Assembly (NCBI GenBank): GCA_021770755.1
Contig: JAETQI010000015.1
Span: forward strand, 22,140-86,139
Direction: 5' to 3'
DNA from: Lachnospiraceae bacterium
GTDB lineage: Bacteria > Bacillota > Clostridia > Lachnospirales > Lachnospiraceae
Length of the DNA stretch: 64,000 nucleotides
Part shown: positions 28,311-37,220 of the stretch, piece by piece
Layout of the letters: each line of letters begins with the position of its first letter
Numbering within the stretch: position 1 is the stretch's first letter
The notes under the pieces: generated by a model
Told to the model about the DNA's origin: nothing
What the model saw: the letters and a program-made list of their open reading frames with translations, nothing else
The model's database searches: none
Program-made: the position numbers and the translations under genes

Positions 28311-28601
28311 TTATATCATCAAAGTCCCCTCGGCATCATAGGAAGTTTTTATGCCGAAGTGCTCGACCTTCGTCTGATATTTATTGCCGAGATAGTAAAA
28401 TCTTAGGCTGTCTTCTTTCTCGTTGATCAGCGAGACAAGACGATCTTTCAATAACAACAGTTGTGAAGCATCCAGAATGCACTCGAATACCGAATTTTGA
28501 ACGCGCTGCCCGTAGTTCACGCATTCCTTTGCGACTTTGCGAAGGCGGCTTCTTCCAGCCGCATCCTGGGTAGCTACATCGTATGTGATCAATACCAGCA
28601 T
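28311..28601 (-). CDS. cas2: CRISPR-associated Cas2
   Basis: A 96-residue Cas2, partner of Cas1 in spacer integration. It begins MLVLITYDVATQD (the Asp after Tyr is the conserved acidic residue) and contains RVQNSVFECILD, then FYYLGN. The start at 28601 uses GTAGGTG just upstream; the alternative ATG at 28619 lies inside the end of cas1 with no good site. It begins 8 nt after the cas1 stop. Confidence 0.96.
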   Translation of the reverse strand: MLVLITYDVATQDAAGRSRLRKVAKECVNYGQRVQNSVFECILDASQLLLLKDRLVSLINEKEDSLRFYYLGNKYQTKVEHFGIKTSYDAEGTLMI

Positions 28602-28609
28602 TTCAACAC

Positions 28610-29641
28610 CTACTTCCATAAAAACGGTGGATATTCATCAATATCACCGCGGATCGTCCGGGCAAGTAACAGAGCCTGTACATAAGGAATCAGTCCCCAC
28701 TCGATTTTTTCTTTCAAATATGGGTGTGTGATCGTTTCCTTTTTATGATTCTGCCATGCGTTAAAGAATACTTTTCTGCCATCGTCATTCAGGAGCACCG
28801 CATTGTCTTTCTGCCTCTCGAAATGAGCCGCCTGAATCGCTTTCGTGTTGATCAGTGTCAGGATAAAACGATCCGCCAGCACGGGGCGCAATTCTTCCAT
28901 CAGATCCAGTGCCAGGGACGTCCGCCCTGGTCTGTCACCATGCATAAATCCGACATATGGATCCAAACCGACACTCGACAGGGCATTTGCGCAGTCTCCA
29001 GCAAGAACTGTATATGCAAAAGATAAAATGGCATTGATGTTGTCGAGCGGCGGCCTGCGGTTTCTCTTGACAAATGCAAAATCTTCTTTCTGATTGAGTA
29101 TCATATCATTTAATACTGAAAAATATTGTTCCGCCGCCTTTCCCTCTATCCCCCGCAGTTCGTCAAGCCGAGATGTGCTGTCGATCTTAGGCAGCGTCTC
29201 GTATAAGATGCTGGATACCTGTTTCAATTTCCCGGCATCCACACGGTGTGCATGGTCACGAAGCGTCCGCTCTATGCTCCACCTGCTGTTAAAGACTTTC
29301 CCGACGATCATGTTCTTCGCATATGCAGCACTTCTGATATCATCATCTGAAATGCGATACTGCTCCTTTCGCAGCAGCACATTTCCATACTCTTTCCCGG
29401 CAACCCTTGCCAGAAATGCACCTCTCGGAGAGAAGAAACTCATTCCGATCTTCCGTTCTGCACAGGCTCCCATCAGTGCCGGTGTTGCTCCTTTGTATGT
29501 GAAACATATGATATTTTCCAGTGTGTGCAGCGGAAATCTGCCAAGTATCTTTTCGCCGTTCTGTATCACGATATTTTCACCATCAAGTGTCAGATAGCAA
29601 CTCTCCGTCATAACATATAACGTGTTAAGTAACTTTCGCAC
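28610..29641 (-). CDS. cas1: CRISPR-associated Cas1 (I-C)
   Basis: 343 residues, the normal I-C length; metal-dependent integrase that inserts spacers. The N-terminus (GTG start) reads RKLLNTLYVMTESCYLTLDGENIV as in I-C Cas1. Catalytic acids and histidine lie in LRGIEGKAAEQYFSVLND (Glu), DPYVGFMHGDRPGRTSLALDLMEELRP (His and Glu). AGGAGG lies 5 nt before the GTG at 29641, so this is preferred over the ATG at 29662. Followed closely by cas2. Confidence 0.97.
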   Translation of the reverse strand: MRKLLNTLYVMTESCYLTLDGENIVIQNGEKILGRFPLHTLENIICFTYKGATPALMGACAERKIGMSFFSPRGAFLARVAGKEYGNVLLRKEQYRISDDDIRSAAYAKNMIVGKVFNSRWSIERTLRDHAHRVDAGKLKQVSSILYETLPKIDSTSRLDELRGIEGKAAEQYFSVLNDMILNQKEDFAFVKRNRRPPLDNINAILSFAYTVLAGDCANALSSVGLDPYVGFMHGDRPGRTSLALDLMEELRPVLADRFILTLINTKAIQAAHFERQKDNAVLLNDDGRKVFFNAWQNHKKETITHPYLKEKIEWGLIPYVQALLLARTIRGDIDEYPPFLWK

Positions 29642-29686
29642 ATGAACCTCCTTCTTCCGCATGACCTATGGAAATCTATCCTGCGG

Positions 29687-30346
29687 CTATTCCTTTGCTT
29701 TGATCCCCTGCTCAATGTATTCTCTTACCCTTATTGACTTCTGCAATCTGGGGACACATAGATTTTCCAATGAACATGCCTTGCACTGCTTCGTAGGTTT
29801 CACATTGGGCGTATGTCCTCTTTGAAATAAAGCGTGCATCTCATCAGCCATCTTTTTTACTTCAAACCGCAAGTCGTCAGTAAATTTGACGGGACTCCGC
29901 CTTCTCTTCTCACCGTAATACAAAAATCCTTCCGGTACGTCTGTCTGGAACATTTCCTCCAGACAGACTGCCTGTGCACAAAGCTGCAGCTCGTCGGCAT
30001 TGTTCTCTTTGGGCGATCCATGCTTGTACTCGATCGGCACCAGATCCCATTTTCCATCGTAACCGAATATCGCAATTCCCTTTTCATTCTCATGAAATTC
30101 AACGACATCACACTGACCGCTCAGTCCAAGCTCCCGGGAAGCGATCCGCAGTCCTCTGACGATCAGCAGATCTCCTCTTTTCTCAAAAGAGCCTTCGTCG
30201 TGTGCTTTCCTGTGCATCAGTTCGCCCGCCGTTGTGCGATAGTTCTCCGCCCACTGCTGCTCGATATGGATCATCGCCCATTGCCGCCTGCAGAATGCAA
30301 AGTGCTGAATGCCCGAGAGCATCAGATAATCCTCTTCGGCGTACAT
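29687..30346 (-). CDS. cas4: CRISPR-associated Cas4 nuclease
   Basis: A 219-residue RecB-like nuclease with an iron-sulphur cluster, trimming prespacers and fixing PAM orientation for Cas1-Cas2. Cluster cysteines are Cys19, Cys188, Cys191 and Cys197. Nuclease residues are His45 (ELMHRKAH), Asp80 (GLSGQCD) and the Glu-x-Lys at 106-108 (PIEYKHG). The start lies 2 bp after cas7. Confidence 0.97.
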   Translation of the reverse strand: MYAEEDYLMLSGIQHFAFCRRQWAMIHIEQQWAENYRTTAGELMHRKAHDEGSFEKRGDLLIVRGLRIASRELGLSGQCDVVEFHENEKGIAIFGYDGKWDLVPIEYKHGSPKENNADELQLCAQAVCLEEMFQTDVPEGFLYYGEKRRRSPVKFTDDLRFEVKKMADEMHALFQRGHTPNVKPTKQCKACSLENLCVPRLQKSIRVREYIEQGIKAKE

Positions 30347-30348
30347 GA

Positions 30349-31200
30349 CTAAATTCCCTCGATCACTTCTACATCCAATCCCGGCAGGGAATCCAGCGTG
30401 ATCTTATAGTCCTCAAACTCCTTTGGGTCGTCTGCTTTTGCTTCGACTGTCAAAAGCCTATGTACCTTTGCCGATGAATACTGTCCCATGGGACAATTGT
30501 GCTTCCACCAATATATTCTGCACACTTCCATGCTGCCATCCGGCCTCGCGGAGGACGCATCATTGACAAATAATGTGCGCAGTGCCTCCTTGATCTTCTG
30601 GGCGTCCTCATCGCTGAATCCTGTCTTCTGGGCAAGCTGGTGATTGATACTGCCTTTTATGACATATAATGCCGAATATACCTTATGCTTCATTCCCATC
30701 GTATCCGATGATTTCCTGCCCTCTTTTCCAGTCTCGCTGTTGACACTTTTGGTGATCTGCATGCTGTCGATCGAGATGGGCAGCACACTGAATGCAGAAT
30801 GAACGGAAACCGGTCCCCGCACACCGACGGATACACTGTCATCTTTAAAAGCAAATACCTGTCCGAAACTGCGCACATCCATCCATGTCTCACATGCTGC
30901 CTTTGCATAGGCCTCCTTGTCCTTATCCTTTAATGCCTTCTGCATTACCGCATTATTCTTTGCACGTTCCGCAAGGTTTTTAGCACCGTCATCTGCACGG
31001 TCATCGCTCTGCACGAAGATATTTTCCCCCATATCCTGCAGTCTGTTCCTGATCTTGCGCTTTATGCACACATCCGAAATCTCTCCGTACCCATCATACG
31101 TCTCACGCGGCCTGTTTCCGTTCAGCGGATCTCCATTTGGATTTGCATTTTTTACCATCACCAATACTTCAAAATCGATCTTGTTTGTAAATTTACCCAT
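30349..31200 (-). CDS. cas7c: Cas7c (Csd2) backbone subunit of Cascade
   Basis: A 283-residue RAMP protein that coats the crRNA along the spacer in the I-C effector. Family N-terminus KIDFEVLVMVKNANPNGDPLNGNRPRETYDGYGEISDVCIKRKIRNRL is very clear, as is VSVHSAFSVLPISIDSMQITKSVNSE and KHKVYSALYVIKGSINHQLAQKTGFSDEDA. The start at 31200 follows AAGGAGAT and overlaps the end of cas8c by 8 bp (ATGGGTAA). Confidence 0.97.
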   Translation of the reverse strand: MGKFTNKIDFEVLVMVKNANPNGDPLNGNRPRETYDGYGEISDVCIKRKIRNRLQDMGENIFVQSDDRADDGAKNLAERAKNNAVMQKALKDKDKEAYAKAACETWMDVRSFGQVFAFKDDSVSVGVRGPVSVHSAFSVLPISIDSMQITKSVNSETGKEGRKSSDTMGMKHKVYSALYVIKGSINHQLAQKTGFSDEDAQKIKEALRTLFVNDASSARPDGSMEVCRIYWWKHNCPMGQYSSAKVHRLLTVEAKADDPKEFEDYKITLDSLPGLDVEVIEGI

Positions 31201-31606
31201 TATTCTTATCTCCTTCACTGTTCTTTTTCTGAAATGCCTGTCTCATATACTCCATCTGCAGATAATAGCCCGGCAGATACATCTCCGACAATGCTGCATT
31301 GCTATATCCATTCCCTGCCAGATATTGCATGATCTCACCTGTCCACTCTTCAAATTTCATTACCTTATAATCAGATAACTTTTTTTCATATGGTATCAGA
31401 TTCTGCTTTATCGTCTCAAATGTCTTGGCAGGTCTTCTGCTGTACGCATTCCAGTATCTTTTTGCATTTGTGGTACGTCTCTCCAGCACCTTTCCATTCT
31501 CGTCGCGCTCAAACATGGCAAGCTGTTCCATGTAATCGTACACCGCCAGCAGCCTTCCGAACAAGACACTGCGGTCACTGGTGTTATTTTTCAAAAAATC
31601 ATCCAT
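31193..31606 (-). CDS. cas11c: Cas11c small subunit from an internal cas8c start
   Basis: In the cas8c frame an ATG at 31606 ([20 protein letters not shown]) is preceded by GGGAGGG with a 6-nt spacer, a far stronger site than chance within a coding region. It would give a 137-residue helical protein. In studied I-C systems Cas11c is made by exactly such internal translation of cas8c, so this is a direct match of expectation and sequence. Expression itself is inferred. Confidence 0.8.
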   Translation of the reverse strand: MDDFLKNNTSDRSVLFGRLLAVYDYMEQLAMFERDENGKVLERRTTNAKRYWNAYSRRPAKTFETIKQNLIPYEKKLSDYKVMKFEEWTGEIMQYLAGNGYSNAALSEMYLPGYYLQMEYMRQAFQKKNSEGDKNNG

Positions 31607-33121
31607 CGTCTTCCCTCCCATTTCATAATCATACCGGATCATCGCGCAGGCAACACACAACACATCATTGTACCATACAAACTCACTCATGGTCTGCGGC
31701 ATCGATGCCCGCTGCACTGCTGCTTTGACGAGATCCTTCGGAATCTCTACCCCTATTTTTGTAATACATGGCAATAACCGCTTCACAGTGCTTTTGATCA
31801 GTTTGCCGTCCGCTTCCAGCCACTCAGATCGCTGTACGCCAAACGCCGCAAGCGCCATATCCCTGGGCGACGGCGTGCATTCGCAGGTGATCTTCTTCTT
31901 ATCCTCTCCCGCCTTTCCCACATTCACCGTCCTCCGCCACTTACAACGCTGCTGCCAGTTCAGTATCGCATCCATGTACTGTCTGGCTCCCATCTCGTCA
32001 TAGTATGCCACCGAGAGCCGCCCTGTAGTGGCCGCTTCGAGCGCGATTACCGCCGCCCTGTCATCGGCCTTGAATCTGCCCACATACCCATTTACAGCAT
32101 TGTTAAACTGCTCCGCAAAATGCTTTCCAGTGTCCCGCTGGTCGATATTGCCTGTTCCAAGGAAATCCCAGTCATCAAAATCATCCATGTCATGAAAGGC
32201 ATTGACCGAATCCTGCATGATATCCGGCACAGGCATGTCCCTGTTCACGATCCATGTTACGATCGCGGAATCATCCCTTGTATATCCCTGTTTTTGAATC
32301 AGCCACCTAAGTGCATTGTGCGCTTTTTGTGACACGTCATATCCGACGGATACCGCCTGTCCTTTCGTGACAAACCTTCCGCGATAGGTAAATCCCGACT
32401 CATCATTCCCGGAGATCAGTTTTGCCTTATCCCCGCTGTTGCGGATCTTCGACGGGTGCTTGTCCGTGCAGGACTCCAGTTTCCCCGATGCATAACACAG
32501 CTCCTTCTCACCCGCCTTTTGCTGGTAGTACGCGCTGTATCTGTCATACAGTTCCTGATTCTTCCAGACTTCCGGTATGCCGATCCCGTCGACAATAAAC
32601 CGCACCGCAGCCCCTGTCTGACCTAACGCCTGTATCTTCGTGCGGTCTGTGAGTCTGCCGCCGCCGTCCAGCTCCAGCACTTTTCCTGCCACAAGATCCC
32701 GTATCAATGATTTCTTTTCAAGATATCGGCAGACCGCCTGCACTGCCACATGCGTATACGCTGAATCCGCCCAGTCCCGGAGCTGTTCCATATATGCTTC
32801 ATAGTAAGCATCCTTGTTGTCCCCCGTGTATGCCGCATAATCTCCAGCGATATAGCAGAGCTTATCACACAGCGGGTGTGGTGCGATACCGCTGCTCCTG
32901 GCAGCAGAATCCTCTGTCACCGGAATGATCGTGACCGCATCATTTCCCTTTTCAAGCTTCCTGGCATCGACATAATTCCCATCCTGATCCAGTATCACTT
33001 CAATCTGGGCATTGAACGTCGAATGGGAGATCGGCAGCAGCACCGGCTGGTCATCCCTGACTACTCCCGCCAGATCCGCATAGACGTCATATGTATCAGC
33101 CAATGTCTTTAACCACGCCAA
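31193..33121 (-). CDS. cas8c: Cas8c (Csd1) large subunit
   Basis: 642 residues; the I-C large subunit that recognises the PAM and recruits Cas3. The TTG at 33121 ([18 protein letters not shown]) is 8 nt after GGAGG, while the frame upstream lies inside cas5 with no site. Family features: [33 protein letters not shown], and the C-terminal [24 protein letters not shown] region. The 5' end overlaps cas5 by 26 bp. Its 3' third carries a separate internal start (see Cas11c). Confidence 0.95.
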   Translation of the reverse strand: MAWLKTLADTYDVYADLAGVVRDDQPVLLPISHSTFNAQIEVILDQDGNYVDARKLEKGNDAVTIIPVTEDSAARSSGIAPHPLCDKLCYIAGDYAAYTGDNKDAYYEAYMEQLRDWADSAYTHVAVQAVCRYLEKKSLIRDLVAGKVLELDGGGRLTDRTKIQALGQTGAAVRFIVDGIGIPEVWKNQELYDRYSAYYQQKAGEKELCYASGKLESCTDKHPSKIRNSGDKAKLISGNDESGFTYRGRFVTKGQAVSVGYDVSQKAHNALRWLIQKQGYTRDDSAIVTWIVNRDMPVPDIMQDSVNAFHDMDDFDDWDFLGTGNIDQRDTGKHFAEQFNNAVNGYVGRFKADDRAAVIALEAATTGRLSVAYYDEMGARQYMDAILNWQQRCKWRRTVNVGKAGEDKKKITCECTPSPRDMALAAFGVQRSEWLEADGKLIKSTVKRLLPCITKIGVEIPKDLVKAAVQRASMPQTMSEFVWYNDVLCVACAMIRYDYEMGGKTMDDFLKNNTSDRSVLFGRLLAVYDYMEQLAMFERDENGKVLERRTTNAKRYWNAYSRRPAKTFETIKQNLIPYEKKLSDYKVMKFEEWTGEIMQYLAGNGYSNAALSEMYLPGYYLQMEYMRQAFQKKNSEGDKNNG

Positions 33122-33842
33122 ACAAGTCACCTCCCTCAAACTCTGCCAATCCGGTAAAGTTCTTTTCAAATATAAACTGTTTCTGCTTCGCCTCCTGCAG
33201 CACACGCCTGATCCCGCATGCCTCCGGGCGCGGAAAATGAAGGACTCCCTTTATCATCTGCGCATTCCAGAGCCGCACCGTCATTTTCCCTTTTTCCTCT
33301 TCCCTGACGGCCTCATCCGGATAGGTGATCCCGTGTACCATGACGCCAAATGACAGATCCGTTTTGTCATAAGCGCCGTCACCCTCATCAAATGAACAGG
33401 GCTCCACATATCCCTGGCACTCTCTTGCCCCCAGAAAAATATCCCTCCTTCCGCCTCGTTCAACCATTCTCCTGGCAATGTCAAAATGTTTGTTCTCGTT
33501 CCGGTCGTGCGCCAGATCTTCCCGGTTTTCATTCCATTCAAAGTGTGCCCTCACACGATACTCCACACTTTTCAGATAAGTGTAATATGACAAGTCGTTT
33601 CCGCCGCTATATCTGACCGGCCGGATCCCCTTCGATTCCGTCTGGATCGGATTCATGACACGGCACTCATCGATCACCCACGTGATCGTCGGCTTCCAGT
33701 AGATCGATTCCGTGATCCCTTTCAATGCCTGATACGTAGGGATCTGATACGTGCATTTCTCACCGCCCGTCTTTGACAACGGATCGGTAAACAGTGCATA
33801 CCTGCCAAACACACTGTACTCGATCACATTTGGTTTCTCCAT
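33096..33842 (-). CDS. cas5c: Cas5c, crRNA-processing endoribonuclease
   Basis: A 248-residue Cas5d/Cas5c RAMP protein; in type I-C, which lacks Cas6, it cuts the repeat hairpin of the pre-crRNA and stays on the 5' handle. Evidence: [46 protein letters not shown] at the N-terminus, [38 protein letters not shown] with the Tyr/Lys/His-type active-site region, and no cas6 in the locus. The start lies 27 bp after cas3. Confidence 0.96.
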   Translation of the reverse strand: MEKPNVIEYSVFGRYALFTDPLSKTGGEKCTYQIPTYQALKGITESIYWKPTITWVIDECRVMNPIQTESKGIRPVRYSGGNDLSYYTYLKSVEYRVRAHFEWNENREDLAHDRNENKHFDIARRMVERGGRRDIFLGARECQGYVEPCSFDEGDGAYDKTDLSFGVMVHGITYPDEAVREEEKGKMTVRLWNAQMIKGVLHFPRPEACGIRRVLQEAKQKQFIFEKNFTGLAEFEGGDLFGVVKDIG

Positions 33843-33869
33843 AACTGCTTCTCCTTTCTGTATTTTCTG

Positions 33870-36314
33870 TTAATAAAACAAGTTTTCCCATTGTGGTGCG
33901 ATACCATAATCCATACTGTACGCTCCCGGCGCCGATACCATGTAAAGACCTGCGATCTTCTCGCTGACAGGCTGTATCAGCCCGTCATACCGGTTCAGCA
34001 GATTCTCACGCACGTTGACCGTATATCTCTGCGCCTGCCGGATATAAGTTTTGATGTCTGAAAGATCTGATGTCTCCTGTATTTTCTCTATGAGTTTTGC
34101 ACCTTCCCCATATGGCACAATCACGCCAAATGAATGGTCATCGATCACCCTGTACGTCTGTCCCGCAGTCTTATACGCCGCATTCAATAAATTCTTCCTC
34201 GTTTCCACACCAAACCCGTTCGACAAAAGTTCTGTGATATTGGTCCCCGTCCCCGCGACCGGAAAATTCATCTTTCCTGCTGCATATTGATAGACCTTCT
34301 TAAAATATTGCTCCATCCACCGCGGCATCAAGAGGCTGTCCTCTCTGTCACCCTGATCATAATCACGTATGATCTGCTCTGTCACCCTCCTGTTCTGCAG
34401 CAGTTCCTCCATATTTCCAGTATTTTCATCTTCCAGCATGATCAGATAGATGACACCGTATTCCAGCTCCCCGTTGCGATTGCACCGGCCTGCGCTCTGC
34501 GCCAGACTGTCCAGTCCTGTCATCGAGCGGTAGACACACTCAAATGAGATATCCACGCCTGCCTCGATCAGATTCGTGCTGATCACAACAATATTTTCCC
34601 TCCGTTCCCTAAGGGTCTCCTGAATCTCACTGATCCGGTCACTTCTATGCTGGGCGCACAGATTTGTCGTGAGATATCGCACATTGATCTGCTTTGCCTT
34701 CAGGATCTCATACAGCTTTTTCACCGCAGATCTTGTATTCAGAACGACAAGGATCGACCAAAATTCCGCTGTCTTTTCTGCGATCTCATCGCCAAGACTT
34801 TCAAACGTGTATTTCTGTCCCTGCCCGGGCAGCGCTCCCGACGTATAAATCTTCACGCGGTCAAATACCCGAAACCATCTGTCTACAGCGCGGATCATGT
34901 ATTTCGGCTCGCTGTAGCAGATCGGAAATTCCGTCTCTGCCAAAGTCGGCTGCGTCGCTGTACACAATATGATATTCGTGTTGCAGACCGCATTCAGAAA
35001 ATTGACCATATAGTTAAACGTATGGACACACTTTAGCGGCATCGACTGGATCTCATCGATGATCACAACCGAGTTGACAAGCCTGTGCATCCGCCGTACC
35101 GACTCGCTCCTGTCCGAAAACAGAGTGTTCATAAACTGCACAAAGGTCGTACATATAAAAGGCTCTTCCCAGTTGATATCATATCTGGACACACGCTTCG
35201 CACGATAGTCCTCGCTCTCATTCTCATCATTTCTGACCACAGAAGAATGATGTTCCAGGATCCACTCTCCCTCACTGACGGCATCGCGAAAGACTCCGGC
35301 GTTCTGTTCCGTCACGCTTATGTAAGGGGATACATAGATGACACGCTCTGTCTCCGGGTGCTGCCTGCAGTACTCCAGCGCATACGCAAGACCGCTCAAC
35401 GTTTTCCCTCCGCCGGTCGGAAGCGGCAGACAGTAGATCCCGGCCGGGTGCCCTGCAAACTCCCTGCATTCCTTTTGCAGTGCATTTCTCGCATCCAATA
35501 TTTCTCTTTCCTTATCTGTCAGGATCTTATTCCTGACAGCCTTCTGCTTTTCCTGCATGTATTTCCTGAAATTCTCTCCGGCTTTTTCAAACACCTCCTT
35601 GCTGCTGAGGTCATCCGGTTTCGAAAATGTATCAACATTCTCCATAAAATCTGAGGTTGCCTCCCAATCGGAATCGATCAGGATCGATAAGATCAGACGC
35701 TGCAGACAGGAAAACAGGAAAAGCCGGCAGCGAAACATTGTACCCTTTTGATCTGAAATGTTTTTAGACACGATCATAGATTTTAGTCTTGTATATAATT
35801 CCCGGATCTTATCCTGTGTCCTGTCAAACTCTTCCAATGCACCTGCAAACTTCTGGCCCAACTCCATTTTGTCCAGATAATCATTTTCCGAATTGCTGCA
35901 CGCCTCGTCATAATCCTCGACTTTGTCCATCTTTTGGGAAAAAAGATCCGTGTGCCCGATATCCACACAGTCAAACATACCATGATGGGCAGCGACAGCG
36001 TAGGAGATCATTTCCGTCAAAAGCTTTACGTCACTGGCATTGTCATCGTGATGCATATCATACAGATATTTCGCTCCCGTAGATGCATGGGCGATGGTTC
36101 CCCGCAGCTTTTGCCGAATCTTTTCATCTGCATGGATATAGTCGTCGAACTTTTGTTTATTTTTGCCCATGTCATGAAGGATTCCACATACAGACATGAC
36201 CTGTGACAGACCGCACCGCTCTCCCTTTTTCCCACAGAGAAATGCAGTCTTTTTCGTATGCTCCGCCACAGACTCCTCTCTGTCCAGTCCGTCCTCTGAA
36301 ATATGTGCTGTCAA
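33870..36314 (-). CDS. cas3: Cas3 nuclease-helicase
   Basis: About 814 residues. The HD nuclease domain comes first (GILHDMGK near residue 47, later AAHHG), then an SF2 helicase: PTGGGKT near 300 (Walker A), DEIQ near 420 (motif II), CTATQP (motif III), and VSTNLIEAGVDISF with QSAGRCNRNGE (motifs V and VI). It unwinds and degrades target DNA after Cascade binding. The TTG at 36314 (MTAHISEDGLDREESVAEH) lies 10 nt after AGGAG; a GTG at 36323 is too close to that site. It is the first cas gene of the operon; no clear promoter was found in the 57 bp upstream. Confidence 0.96.
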   Translation of the reverse strand: MTAHISEDGLDREESVAEHTKKTAFLCGKKGERCGLSQVMSVCGILHDMGKNKQKFDDYIHADEKIRQKLRGTIAHASTGAKYLYDMHHDDNASDVKLLTEMISYAVAAHHGMFDCVDIGHTDLFSQKMDKVEDYDEACSNSENDYLDKMELGQKFAGALEEFDRTQDKIRELYTRLKSMIVSKNISDQKGTMFRCRLFLFSCLQRLILSILIDSDWEATSDFMENVDTFSKPDDLSSKEVFEKAGENFRKYMQEKQKAVRNKILTDKEREILDARNALQKECREFAGHPAGIYCLPLPTGGGKTLSGLAYALEYCRQHPETERVIYVSPYISVTEQNAGVFRDAVSEGEWILEHHSSVVRNDENESEDYRAKRVSRYDINWEEPFICTTFVQFMNTLFSDRSESVRRMHRLVNSVVIIDEIQSMPLKCVHTFNYMVNFLNAVCNTNIILCTATQPTLAETEFPICYSEPKYMIRAVDRWFRVFDRVKIYTSGALPGQGQKYTFESLGDEIAEKTAEFWSILVVLNTRSAVKKLYEILKAKQINVRYLTTNLCAQHRSDRISEIQETLRERRENIVVISTNLIEAGVDISFECVYRSMTGLDSLAQSAGRCNRNGELEYGVIYLIMLEDENTGNMEELLQNRRVTEQIIRDYDQGDREDSLLMPRWMEQYFKKVYQYAAGKMNFPVAGTGTNITELLSNGFGVETRKNLLNAAYKTAGQTYRVIDDHSFGVIVPYGEGAKLIEKIQETSDLSDIKTYIRQAQRYTVNVRENLLNRYDGLIQPVSEKIAGLYMVSAPGAYSMDYGIAPQWENLFY

Positions 36315-36371
36315 TCTGATCACACTCCTTCGTTTTACTCACACAGCCGGATAAATTAATACATGCTTATT

Positions 36372-37154
36372 TCAATCATCCGCCAGACAGATCGATAACC
36401 TCTCCTTCAAAAAGCAATAAGAAGTATCCAAAAACGTCTCCATATCCGAACTGTTATCATATATTTCCTGAATGTGCTGTGTCAACGGCTCCCCCGCGAT
36501 CCGGATCGCGCGGAGTGAAGCATACGCCTCATGCCTGATCGGAATGATCTCCTGAATACGCCTGTCATTCAGTGTCGGTTCGACTGCAAGCTCCTCCAGA
36601 AACCATAGTATGTCTGGGTAAACAGGCTCCTGTTCTTTTGCATAGCCATGCATTGATTTCCATTTATCAAACAGAATCATATGATCGATCTCGTGCATGG
36701 AAGCGCGCAGAAATATATCATCGGCGATATCGTAGTGCAGCCAATATTTTTTGTCCAGGACAGCTCTTGGAAACGGATTATAAAATCCCAGATAACAGCG
36801 AAAGACCTGCTTTCTGTCATATTCTAAAGCAAAGAGGTCAAGAAGCCTGCCGACTCCGGCATACAGCTTTTTCTGTGTCAGTTCCTCAAAATGTTGTATC
36901 CTGACCGCCATCTCTTCCGCAGCTTCCGCAAATCCGGAAGCAACCAGATATTCTATCTGTGCATATATCTCCTCCCGCGTCATTCCCGCATGTATTCTGT
37001 CCATAACTTCCGGCAGCATCTTTGCCACCCTCTCCATATAGGGAAGCATATCGTCCTTCCCCTCCTGTGATAAAATGATGGTATCCGTCACCGCATCGAT
37101 ATTATGTTCGATTGCCGCCTTTTTTATTGAAATATCAAACAAATTCATGTTCAT
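36372..37154 (-). CDS. Putative zincin-like metalloprotein next to cas3
   Basis: A 260-residue protein I do not recognise. Its middle has SMHEIDHMILFDKW near residues 152-165, an HExxH zinc-metallopeptidase signature, followed about 30 residues later by WFLEELAVEPTLND, where the glutamate could be the third ligand (gluzincin pattern). No signal peptide or membrane segment. The start at 37154 follows AGGAG. It ends 57 bp before cas3 on the same strand, so it could be co-transcribed with the cas operon. It is not a known I-C component. Role in defence is conjecture. Confidence 0.7.
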   Translation of the reverse strand: MNMNLFDISIKKAAIEHNIDAVTDTIILSQEGKDDMLPYMERVAKMLPEVMDRIHAGMTREEIYAQIEYLVASGFAEAAEEMAVRIQHFEELTQKKLYAGVGRLLDLFALEYDRKQVFRCYLGFYNPFPRAVLDKKYWLHYDIADDIFLRASMHEIDHMILFDKWKSMHGYAKEQEPVYPDILWFLEELAVEPTLNDRRIQEIIPIRHEAYASLRAIRIAGEPLTQHIQEIYDNSSDMETFLDTSYCFLKERLSICLADD

Positions 37155-37220
37155 ACCACTCCTGTATAGCACATGCTATTATACGTCCCATACTGCAACC
37201 CAAAACAAAGCAAGCGAAAA

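Noticed and set aside
36315..36371. Candidate cas operon promoter TTGAAA near 36366
   Set aside because: No -10 at acceptable spacing, so a promoter could not be supported.
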